This document shows, piece by piece, positions 1 to 5,983 of a stretch of 12,909 nucleotides of DNA; the first letter of the stretch is position 1, and each line of letters starts with the position of its first letter. The notes beneath the pieces are model-generated. The model saw only the letters and a program-made list of their open reading frames with translations, did no database searches and had not been told where the DNA came from. A program made the position numbers and the translations under genes. Location: positions 1-12,909 of the forward strand of contig DAOUPU010000053.1 of assembly GCA_030625995.1 (NCBI GenBank), read 5' to 3'. The stretch comes from Flavobacteriaceae bacterium (lineage in GTDB: Bacteria; Bacteroidota; Bacteroidia; Flavobacteriales; Flavobacteriaceae).

Positions 1-887
1 AATGATTTGATAAATATGTTTCCATCTTTATCTTTAAATGGAAATTTTGAAATTGTCAATTCGTTGTTGATCATCTCCAAATAATTAATAACAATCAGTT
101 TCTTACCGTTGTAAATGTATACAGAATCGTTATGTTCATCTCTGGAGGCTCTAATAATACTACCGATCTCTTCAACAGTATTATTTTCTGAAATAACTCT
201 ATTATCAGCTCTAAAAGGTGGTTGATAAGATCCTTTTTCAATTTGATCTTTAATAATAATTTGTTCTTTGTTATGCTTAAATTTAAAAATAAGCTGCACG
301 AATAAGATGGAACCAAGACTGAATAAATATTGCTTTAATATTTTAATGTTTGCATACTCTGAAATTGGAATTTCATATTGTTCGATTATACTGCCTTTAT
401 CAATACCCTTGGTTATCTGGTGAAAGGTTATCCCCGTTTTCCGTTCATTATTTAAAACGATCCAACTCCATGGAGTAGCGCCCCTGTTATAAGGAAGAAG
501 TGAGGGATGAAAGTTTATGCAGCCAAATTTAGGAGCACTAAATATATTTTCTTTTAAAATTTTAAAAATAAAAGTAAAAATATAGTCTATTTCCTTATCC
601 TTAATTATTTTTTCAAACATTTTGCTATTCACGTTCTTAGAATTATAAATCGGGATATTGTATTTTTTAGCTAGAAAATAGGGTTGATACTTTCTTTTTA
701 TTGTATCTCTATTTTTTAAATACCTTAGTAGTTGAAGGAATTTTTTCGCAAGATATTTTAAAAAAAAAGTTTTCTTTACGTAAAAAGGACTATCAGTGAC
801 GATCATTTCAGGAATCAAGCCAGAAACGATCAATTCATTTACAAAGTTGTTACCTACATCAGGATTGGTTAAAACGATAAACTTCAT
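1..887 (-). CDS. Formyltransferase-family protein (Fmt/sugar N-formyltransferase fold), 3' end cut by window edge
   Basis: Reading from the ATG at 887 gives 295 uninterrupted codons to the window edge, so the C-terminus is missing. The family moves a formyl group from N10-formyl-tetrahydrofolate to an amino group. The catalytic triad is visible: Asn125 and His127 in CINFHPSLLPYNRGATPW, and Asp163 in KGIDKGSII. After a linker, a second part (about residue 225 on, with EEIGSIIRASRD and YIYNGKKL) resembles the C-terminal domain of Fmt/ArnA-type enzymes. The first 75 residues are unusually basic (many Lys/Arg, around FLKYLAKKFLQLLRYLKN), unlike the N-terminus of housekeeping methionyl-tRNA formyltransferase. 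I therefore favour a sugar or other small-molecule formyltransferase, as found in surface-polysaccharide loci, but the acceptor is unknown. It lies downstream of the three QueC-like genes on the same strand, 300 bases after the last. Family assignment is firm; substrate is not. Confidence 0.85.
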   Translation of the reverse strand, partial: MKFIVLTNPDVGNNFVNELIVSGLIPEMIVTDSPFYVKKTFFLKYLAKKFLQLLRYLKNRDTIKRKYQPYFLAKKYNIPIYNSKNVNSKMFEKIIKDKEIDYIFTFIFKILKENIFSAPKFGCINFHPSLLPYNRGATPWSWIVLNNERKTGITFHQITKGIDKGSIIEQYEIPISEYANIKILKQYLFSLGSILFVQLIFKFKHNKEQIIIKDQIEKGSYQPPFRADNRVISENNTVEEIGSIIRASRDEHNDSVYIYNGKKLIVINYLEMINNELTISKFPFKDKDGNIFIKS

Positions 888-1187
888 TCTTGCGATTATT
901 TTTTATTATTAATTATGTAAACTTTAAAATGTTCCTGCTATTTATTACTGCCTTATAATCTATAATTTCCTAAATATATTAAATTTCTTTCTTCTTTATG
1001 TGATTGTTATTTAATTGAAATTTCTCTGGCTAATGCAAATCTCTCATATTAAATATCATAATCAAAATAATTTATTTTTAGATGATATCAGATAAAATGA
1101 TGATTCAGTTTTGATAAGTCAATTTAATACAAAGAGTAATGACTTGAGTTATCAAGGTTATGATTTTAGTATTTTGAGCTTAATTTG
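888..1187. other. 300-base AT-rich intergenic region, no gene seen
   Basis: This lies between the QueC-like gene ending at 1188 and the formyltransferase start at 887. I see no open frame of convincing quality on either strand, no tRNA-like structure and no TAnnTTTG box on the minus strand. Two short inverted repeats occur (a CTTGA/TCAAG pair around 1151-1164 and a TTATA/TATAA pair near 954-966), neither followed by a clear T-run. It presumably holds the 3' end of one transcript and perhaps the promoter of the formyltransferase, but no element can be named. Confidence 0.5.
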
Positions 1188-2006
1188 TCAGCTATTTATT
1201 TTCTTTGAAAATAAACCTAATTTAATTAGGATCGATCTAATCACTGCTTTTAATGGCCAATATATCTTTCGATAAAATAAAGATAAAACTCTTCGTCCAT
1301 ATTGTATTCTCCATCCCAATCCTGAATCAATTGTTTGAATGCATGGTTTGCAAATTCCACATGGTGTCATTTTAAAAGTTGGTGTATGACAAAACCATGT
1401 CATGTTCATAATTTTTCCCCATCCATTTTCGGTAGCAATTTCATTCATATGCACTTTTGTAATATTTCTTACAGGAAAAACAAAATGTCTAAAAATTTTA
1501 TAAATATCGGAAGTTTTGTATTTAGGATCAAATCTATATACGGTTTGGGTATGAACAACATCCTCATAAAGCATTGTGTCAAAAATAGCATCCCAATCAT
1601 TTTCTTTAGATTTAACAGGTTTTTCAATAGACATCTGCAAATCAAAAATATTCTTTTCTGTACAAAGTCGGGCAAGCCAATCATATTGGATTCCAATAGG
1701 CGTATTTTTAATAATTGATTGGTACGCAGAAGTTATCTCTTTATTGGGTAAAATATCACATAGTGCATAAAATTGTGTAGGTGAAAGTAATTTTTTTGTA
1801 TGAGGATATTTTTTAATTAAGTAATTCTTGATATCCTTCATTGTCTTAATTTCTATGGATGTAGATGGTCGATCTTCATGTATTAAATAGAAGGGGGAGA
1901 CACTGCATTTATAGATCAACAATAGCTGCAAAAGTTGAAAAGTAGAATCCCAACCTCCTGTCCAGAGTAAATTGACATGATCTTTTCGAATACTATTTTC
2001 ACCCAT
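1188..2006 (-). CDS. QueC-like PP-loop ATP-pyrophosphatase with four-cysteine site, paralogue A
   Basis: The protein has 272 residues. PP-loop enzymes adenylate a carbonyl or carboxyl group with ATP, then let a nucleophile such as ammonia attack. The nucleotide-binding motif is near the N-terminus, TGGWDST (residues 16-22), a variant of SGGxDS. The C-terminal half matches the QueC pattern: a TK (183-184) before MNEIATENGW, then TWFC (Cys206) and CGICKPC (Cys216, 219, 222). That C-x9-C-x2-C-x2-C arrangement very probably binds zinc, as in QueC. Conserved FYLIHEDRPST (39-49) and WLARLC (110-115) are shared by all three copies but are not QueC hallmarks I know. A basic, aromatic tail (about 230-270) extends past the usual QueC end of about 220-230 residues. 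No queD, queE, queF or folE is in view, so a role in queuosine synthesis is unlikely. The product is unknown. This is the most diverged copy and the one nearest the formyltransferase. The start is the ATG at 2006. Confidence 0.85.
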   Translation of the reverse strand: MGENSIRKDHVNLLWTGGWDSTFQLLQLLLIYKCSVSPFYLIHEDRPSTSIEIKTMKDIKNYLIKKYPHTKKLLSPTQFYALCDILPNKEITSAYQSIIKNTPIGIQYDWLARLCTEKNIFDLQMSIEKPVKSKENDWDAIFDTMLYEDVVHTQTVYRFDPKYKTSDIYKIFRHFVFPVRNITKVHMNEIATENGWGKIMNMTWFCHTPTFKMTPCGICKPCIQTIDSGLGWRIQYGRRVLSLFYRKIYWPLKAVIRSILIKLGLFSKKINS

Positions 2007-2027
2007 AATATAATAATGACATTTTCT

Positions 2028-2067
2028 CTTTAGATAACTTATAGATTCTCGATCTATTGTTTTTTAG
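2028..2067 (-). promoter_or_regulatory. Conserved leader element with hairpin, upstream of paralogue A
   Basis: This closely matches 3066-3104 ahead of paralogue B. It contains a perfect 6-bp inverted repeat, ATAGAT (2041-2046) and ATCTAT (2052-2057), with a 5-base loop. On the coding strand AAACAATA precedes it directly, overlapping the outer arm. The distance from hairpin to start codon is 34 bases in both genes. The first stem in B keeps five of the six pairs. It may be an mRNA leader hairpin or an operator; the sequence does not decide which. Conservation could also reflect recent duplication alone. Confidence 0.5.
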
Positions 2068-2085
2068 TATGAAAATAATACTAAA
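2063..2085. repeat. Perfect 8-bp inverted repeat, 7-base loop
   Basis: TTTAGTAT (2063-2070) and ATACTAAA (2078-2085) are exact reverse complements. The element sits just upstream of the leader of paralogue A, in the 219-base gap. The equivalent place ahead of paralogue B has a related but asymmetric sequence. There is no G/C-rich stem and no T-run, so it is a poor intrinsic terminator; a protein-binding site is possible. Confidence 0.4.
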
Positions 2086-2225
2086 TAATATATAGATCAG
2101 ACTTTTTATTTGATAGCACCATGAATTTATGATGTATTTTGATAATCACAAAACAGTTCGATTATAGAAATCTAATGGCTGATACTTATATGAAGTTAGT
2201 TTGTTGAAATAGAGGATATTTATTG

Positions 2226-3044
2226 TCAGGCATCACCTTTCATTGAAAATAATCCGAATCGTATTAAAATTGATCTTGTGAATGATTTTATAGGCCAATA
2301 TATTTCTCTATAATAAAATGATATCACTCTTCTTACAAATGAAATTCTCCAGCCAAAGCCTTTATTAATAATTTGTTGACAAGGTTTGCATATACCACAA
2401 GGTTTCATATTATTTGTTGGAGTATGACAAAACCAAGTCAGGTTCATGATTTTATTCCAACCATGTTCATTAGCAATTTTTGCCATTTCTATCTTGGTGA
2501 TTTTTCTTATTGGAAAAGAAAAATATTGAAAAACCAAATACAGATCTGCTTCTTTAAATTTTTCTCCAACCTTATAAACAATTTCAGAATTTACATTACT
2601 TTCTGATAGGACGAGATTTAGCTTTTGACCCCAATAATCTTCTTCAGCGGAATGCGGTTTTTCAATGGAAAGTTGCATATCCCTAATCTCTTTTTCTTTA
2701 CAGAATCTTGCAAGCCATTCATATTGGCTCCCAACATGGTACTTTTTAAGTATTGAATTATAGGCGGAAGTTATCACTGTATCAGGCAATATATCACCTA
2801 CTGCATGATATTGTATACGGGAAAGCAATTTTTTTGTATGTGGATATTTCTTTATGATATAATTTTTTATATCCTTCATTGTCCTGATCTCTATTCCGGT
2901 AGAAGGACGGTCTTCATGTATTAAATAAAATAGAGAGATATTGCATTTATGGATGAGCAATAGCTGTAAGAGTCGAAAAGTGGAATCCCATCCGCCGGTC
3001 CAGAGCAAATTGACATGATCTTTTCTAATATTAATTTCGCTCAT
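2226..3044 (-). CDS. QueC-like PP-loop ATP-pyrophosphatase with four-cysteine site, paralogue B
   Basis: The protein has 272 residues and is colinear with paralogue A without gaps. It keeps TGGWDST at residues 16-22, the TK at 183-184, and TWFC plus CGICKPC with Cys206, 216, 219 and 222. The ATP site and the presumed zinc site are therefore intact, and there is no sign of decay. Residues 131-166 differ almost completely from the other two copies (here acidic, with SAEEDYWGQ). The C-terminal tail again carries GWRIS, RR and YREIYWP. By family it should adenylate a substrate and transfer a nitrogen or similar nucleophile; the substrate is not known. It is the middle gene of the array, 93 bases after paralogue C and 219 before paralogue A. 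The start is the ATG at 3044, with no Shine-Dalgarno. Confidence 0.85.
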   Translation of the reverse strand: MSEINIRKDHVNLLWTGGWDSTFRLLQLLLIHKCNISLFYLIHEDRPSTGIEIRTMKDIKNYIIKKYPHTKKLLSRIQYHAVGDILPDTVITSAYNSILKKYHVGSQYEWLARFCKEKEIRDMQLSIEKPHSAEEDYWGQKLNLVLSESNVNSEIVYKVGEKFKEADLYLVFQYFSFPIRKITKIEMAKIANEHGWNKIMNLTWFCHTPTNNMKPCGICKPCQQIINKGFGWRISFVRRVISFYYREIYWPIKSFTRSILIRFGLFSMKGDA

Positions 3045-3065
3045 AATAAAAAAATGATAGTTCCC

Positions 3066-3104
3066 CTTTAGATAACTGATAGAGTTTCGATCTATTGTTT
3101 TTAG
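3066..3104 (-). promoter_or_regulatory. Conserved leader element with hairpin, upstream of paralogue B
   Basis: This is the counterpart of 2028-2067. The shared blocks are CTTTAGATAACT (3066-3077) and TCGATCTATTGTTTTT (3087-3102). The arms ATAGA (3079-3083) and TCTAT (3091-3095) pair over five bases and start 34 bases above the start codon, exactly as ahead of paralogue A. It lies in the 93-base gap after paralogue C, so it could give paralogue B its own control within a longer transcript. Confidence 0.5.
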
Positions 3105-3137
3105 AAATTAAAATAAAAAATAAATAGCTTATATTTT

Positions 3138-3953
3138 TTATAAGGCGTCATTTTTGTTGGAATATAAACCAAGCTTGATCAGGATTGATCGGGTCACAGC
3201 TTTTGATGGCCAAAATAACTTTCTGTAAACCAAAGATATAATTCTCCTTCCGAGTGGGATTCGCCAACCAAAGTCTTCATCAATGGCTATGATGCATGGT
3301 TTACATATACCACAGGCTTTCTTATTATAAGTTGGATCATGGCAAAACCAGGTCATATCCATCACTTTATTCCATCCTTTTTCTTTTGAAATTTCATTCA
3401 TTTGTATCTTAGTCAGTTTCATTAAAGGAAATGAAAAATATTGAAAGAGCCCGTATTCACTTGTCTTTTTGAATTTTGGATCGAAGATATAAACATCTTG
3501 ACCACCCATGACACTGTTCTTTAGATAGGGCTTAATATTAAAATGAGTTGGATCTGGCTTAATATGATCCTGAATAGAAAGTTGCATATCCTTAATCTCT
3601 TTTTCTTTGCAGAATCTCGCAAGCCATTCATATTGGCTCCCAACATGACACTTTTTAAGAACTGAATTATATGCAATAGTAATCTCTGCATTTGGCAATA
3701 TATCATCTACTGCGTGATATTGAGTTGGGAAGAGCAATTCTTTTGTATGCGGATATTTTTTTATTATATAATTCTTGATATCCTTCATTGTATTGATTTC
3801 TAAGGACGTAGATGGCCTATCTTCATGTATTAAATAGAATGGAGAAACTTTGCATTTATAGATGAGCAGAAGCTGCAATAGTTGAAAGGTGGAATCCCAA
3901 CCTCCTGTCCAAAGTAGATTAATAATATCTTTTTTAGTATCTTTTTCTTCCAT
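3138..3953 (-). CDS. QueC-like PP-loop ATP-pyrophosphatase with four-cysteine site, paralogue C (first of the array)
   Basis: The protein has 271 residues. It has TGGWDST at 16-22, FYLIHEDRPST at 39-49, GSQYEWLARFC at 105-115, then TK (181-182), TWFC (Cys204) and CGICKPC (Cys214, 217, 220). The cysteine spacing is the same as in the other copies. The central segment (129-164) is two residues shorter and of different composition (IKPDPTHFNIKPYL). The tail has GWRI, RR and YRKLFWP. It is the first gene of the array in transcription order and is divergent from the nitronate monooxygenase-like gene across an 83-base gap that must hold its promoter. The start ATG at 3953 is followed by a lysine- and acid-rich stretch, then the first beta strand. 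Function is as for the other copies: ATP-dependent activation of an unknown substrate. Confidence 0.85.
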   Translation of the reverse strand: MEEKDTKKDIINLLWTGGWDSTFQLLQLLLIYKCKVSPFYLIHEDRPSTSLEINTMKDIKNYIIKKYPHTKELLFPTQYHAVDDILPNAEITIAYNSVLKKCHVGSQYEWLARFCKEKEIKDMQLSIQDHIKPDPTHFNIKPYLKNSVMGGQDVYIFDPKFKKTSEYGLFQYFSFPLMKLTKIQMNEISKEKGWNKVMDMTWFCHDPTYNKKACGICKPCIIAIDEDFGWRIPLGRRIISLVYRKLFWPSKAVTRSILIKLGLYSNKNDAL

Positions 3954-3989
3954 AAAAGTGCAATTAAACTGGCATCAAACAACTGAATT

Positions 3990-4011
3990 AAATTACGTAA
4001 TTTTATTGTTT
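3990..4011. promoter_or_regulatory. 14-bp perfect palindrome and TATTGTTT motif in the divergent region
   Basis: AAATTACGTAATTT (3990-4003) is a perfect palindrome, flanked by TATTGTTT (4004-4011), which reads AAACAATA towards paralogue C. The same octamer lies next to the hairpins ahead of the other two paralogues, 49 bases above their starts (51 here). The gap between start codon and palindrome is 36 bases, against 34 in the others. It lies between two divergent genes and could serve as an operator for either or both. Random AT-rich palindromes do occur. Confidence 0.4.
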
Positions 4012-4036
4012 GAATAAATATAAGCTAAAAGGAAAT

Positions 4037-4972
4037 ATGCCAAATAAAGTAATTGAACTTTTTTCAATAAAATATCCAATTATTCAAGCCGGAATGATCT
4101 GGGTAAGTGGTTATAAATTGGCATCTGCTGTGAGTAATGCAGGAGGTTTAGGATTAATTGGAGCAGGCTCCATGTATCCGAATGTCTTAAGAGAACATAT
4201 TCAAAAATGTAAAAATAATACGAATAATCCATTTGGTGTGAATGTGCCACTTTTTTATCCGGATCTTGAAGAAATTCTCCAGATTATTATCGATGAAGGG
4301 GTGAAGATTGTTTTTACTTCGGCGGGTAATCCAAAACTCTACACTTCCTTTTTACAGGACAATGGTATCATAGTAGCACATGTAGTTAGTAGTGTGAAAT
4401 TTGCATTAAAGTCGCAAGAGGCGGGTGTAGATGCCGTGGTTGCAGAGGGGTTTGAAGCAGGAGGACATAATGGAAGAGAGGAATCCACAACATTTACATT
4501 GATACCAATGGTAAAAGAAAAGATTAGTATACCGCTTATTGCAGCAGGAGGAATTGCTTCGGGAAGAGGCATGATGGCAGCGATGATCTTAGGCGCGGAT
4601 GGGGTGCAGATAGGCAGTAGGTTTGTGGCTAGTGAGGAATCTTCTGCACACATTAATTTTAAAAATAAGGTAGTTGAAACCGAAGATGGTGGTACAGACC
4701 TTACTTTAAAGGAATTAACTCCCGTAAGGTTAATAAAGAACAAATTCTACCTGCAAGTACAAGAGTTATATAAACATAACCCCAACAAGGATGAATTGAA
4801 AGAATTTTTGGGCAGAGCAAGGGCTAAAAAAGGAATGTTTGAAGGTGATTTAGAGATGGGCGAATTAGAGATAGGTCAAATAGCAGGATTGATTCATAAA
4901 ATTAAACCGGCGGCAAAAATTGTAGAAGAAATAATCAATGAATATCACCAGGTTAAAAATAACTTTATGTAA
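4037..4972 (+). CDS. Nitronate monooxygenase / FabK-like FMN-dependent TIM-barrel oxidoreductase
   Basis: From the ATG at 4037 the protein has 311 residues. It opens with a typical IKYPIIQAGMIWVSG segment and SNAGGLGLIGAGS. It has EAGGHNG (residues about 140-146, with the active-site His of this family at 144), AAGGIASGRG (about 169-178) and GADGVQIGSRF, which bind the flavin phosphate. The family oxidises alkyl nitronates with FMN and oxygen; close relatives (FabK) reduce enoyl-ACP, and sequence alone does not separate them safely. The version EAGGHNGREE is one I associate with Bacteroidota proteins annotated as nitronate monooxygenases. An in-frame TTG at 4010 exists, but it would run into the conserved motif shared by the paralogue leaders, while the ATG at 4037 has AAAGGA just before it, so I chose the ATG. 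It stands alone on the plus strand and probably has no functional link to either neighbour. Confidence 0.85.
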   Translation: MPNKVIELFSIKYPIIQAGMIWVSGYKLASAVSNAGGLGLIGAGSMYPNVLREHIQKCKNNTNNPFGVNVPLFYPDLEEILQIIIDEGVKIVFTSAGNPKLYTSFLQDNGIIVAHVVSSVKFALKSQEAGVDAVVAEGFEAGGHNGREESTTFTLIPMVKEKISIPLIAAGGIASGRGMMAAMILGADGVQIGSRFVASEESSAHINFKNKVVETEDGGTDLTLKELTPVRLIKNKFYLQVQELYKHNPNKDELKEFLGRARAKKGMFEGDLEMGELEIGQIAGLIHKIKPAAKIVEEIINEYHQVKNNFM

Positions 4973-4992
4973 TTGCTTTTATATTACCAGAT

Positions 4993-5027
4993 CCTAATAA
5001 TTTTTGTTTCCCAAACTATAAATTAGG
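4993..5027. terminator. Possible bidirectional terminator between convergent genes
   Basis: The 71-base gap between the two convergent stop codons contains CCTAAT (4993-4998) pairing with ATTAGG (5022-5027), and an inner GTTT-CCC-AAAC hairpin (5006-5016). A T-run (5001-5005) lies inside the structure and not after it, so it is an imperfect rho-independent terminator. The location supports a termination role better than the structure does. Confidence 0.3.
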
Positions 5028-5043
5028 TTTAATCACTAAAATT

Positions 5044-5964
5044 CTATTCTGGTATTTTAATTTGATATAATTTTCTCGTCTTATTGTTTAGTTTATTTTC
5101 TCTTAACCAAGGATTCTGGCGTTTTAGTTCTTTGTAATTCGTATCAAATCCTTTAGCAAATAGAGCAATATTTGTAATAACAGTATCTACTTCAACAATA
5201 TAGCTAGGAGGTAGTACATATAAATCGTCAATATCAAAAATAAATCCATATTTTTTCGGGTGACTTAAAATCTCTTTTGCGGCAATAATTCTGGGCAGAT
5301 ATCTTTCCGTATTTTCACCTGCCAATACATCGTAATAGCTATCTACATATTGTTCTTTTAATCTCTTTTCTATACCGTAATTCCCGGAGTGATAAGCTGC
5401 TGCTGCCAGGGTCCAACTACCAAGTCTTTCTTTTGCTTTAATAAAATAGTCGCATGCTGCTCTTGTGGCCTTCTCCAAATGATAGCGTTCATCAACATTT
5501 CCATTGACTTCTAAACCTTGTTCACGGGCAGCTCCTTTAAGCATTTGCCACATACCCTTAGCTCCAGCCGGAGAAGTAACATTTCTTAAATCACTTTCGA
5601 TCACTGCTAAATATTTAAAATCATTTGGCACTCCCTTTTCCTTCAAAATAGGTTCTATTATTGGAAAATATTTATGTGTTCTTTTAAACCACAAAAGCGC
5701 ATTCGATTGCCAATATGTATTAACAAGTAATTCTCTGTCAAATCTTTCTCTAATATCTTCTTGTTTTAAAGGCACTTTTTCGCCTGCAAAATTTAAATTG
5801 TTCGGAATTTTCAGTGCTTTAATTTCATAACTGTCACTCGTGCTTTTGGATGGATCCGTGTTGGTTATGGATTCTTTCTCAGTGACTAATTCCTCTGAAT
5901 TTATAAAAAACAAACTGACAATAATTACGCTTAAAAAAACGATAAATCGGGGAGCTCTTTTCAT
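5044..5964 (-). CDS. Exported MltD-type lytic transglycosylase (SLT domain)
   Basis: The protein has 306 residues. It begins with two basic residues and a hydrophobic stretch (FIVFLSVIIVSLFFI, 7-21), a likely signal peptide or anchor; no lipobox cysteine is seen. A low-complexity Ser/Thr/Glu linker follows (23-46), then the SLT domain (about 95-225). The catalytic glutamate is Glu123 in LAVIESDLRN, followed by SPAGAKGMWQM and later AAAAYHSGNYG, the standard SLT motifs. Such enzymes cleave the MurNAc-GlcNAc bond of peptidoglycan in the periplasm, leaving a 1,6-anhydro end. The C-terminal 80 residues (ending FDTNYKELKRQNPWLR and KLYQIKIP) look like the linker region of MltD, but a full LysM repeat is not evident. 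It is the last gene of the mtaB run, 19 bases after rmlC. Confidence 0.85.
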   Translation of the reverse strand: MKRAPRFIVFLSVIIVSLFFINSEELVTEKESITNTDPSKSTSDSYEIKALKIPNNLNFAGEKVPLKQEDIRERFDRELLVNTYWQSNALLWFKRTHKYFPIIEPILKEKGVPNDFKYLAVIESDLRNVTSPAGAKGMWQMLKGAAREQGLEVNGNVDERYHLEKATRAACDYFIKAKERLGSWTLAAAAYHSGNYGIEKRLKEQYVDSYYDVLAGENTERYLPRIIAAKEILSHPKKYGFIFDIDDLYVLPPSYIVEVDTVITNIALFAKGFDTNYKELKRQNPWLRENKLNNKTRKLYQIKIPE

Positions 5965-5983
5965 GGTTGTGGCAATTTAAAAA

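Larger units (their letters stand above)
1188..3953 (-). repeat. Tandem array of three paralogous QueC-like genes
   Basis: Three same-strand genes (3138-3953, 2226-3044, 1188-2006) encode proteins that align almost without gaps: copies 1188-2006 and 2226-3044 have identical length, and copy 3138-3953 is two residues shorter in the middle and one longer at the end. By hand count over about residues 12-127, identity is roughly 73 to 83 percent, highest between 2226-3044 and 3138-3953. It is about 62 percent over the last 100 residues of the two left copies and only about 30 percent over residues 129-166. The repeated unit includes the 5' leader of each gene. Spacings are 93 and 219 bases, too wide for a tightly coupled operon but compatible with one transcript. 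Confidence 0.9.

Noticed and set aside
95..316. Minus-strand open frame of 73 codons
   Set aside because: It lies in another frame of the formyltransferase gene, which is read through this region with clear family motifs; the short frame has low-complexity leucine/isoleucine-rich content and no recognisable motif.
888..1187. Possible small RNA or degraded fourth copy of the QueC-like gene
   Set aside because: Neither TGGWDST nor CGICKPC coding remnants are visible in any frame, and no stable GC-rich hairpin with a T-run is present.
1335..1718. Plus-strand open frame of 127 codons opposite paralogue A
   Set aside because: It is antisense to a well-supported gene; a similar frame lies opposite paralogue B only because the sense sequence is conserved. 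No family motif.
1188..3953. Array as part of a queuosine/deazapurine pathway or a type IV CBASS system
   Set aside because: No queD, queE, queF, folE, tgt, CD-NTase or effector gene occurs in the window, and the PP-loop and C-terminal tail differ from QueC. Genes beyond the left edge could change this.
4004..4012. TATTGTTTG as a plus-strand -7 box
   Set aside because: The spacing between TA and TTTG is three bases and not two, and I found no suitably placed TTTG upstream.
4010..4036. TTG start giving nine extra residues to the nitronate monooxygenase-like protein
   Set aside because: The ATG at 4037 has a purine-rich AAAGGA before it, the family normally begins near there, and the TTG overlaps the conserved upstream motif.
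4339..4743. Minus-strand open frame of 134 codons opposite the nitronate monooxygenase-like gene
   Set aside because: The plus-strand frame has all the flavin-binding and active-site motifs; the antisense frame is a by-product.
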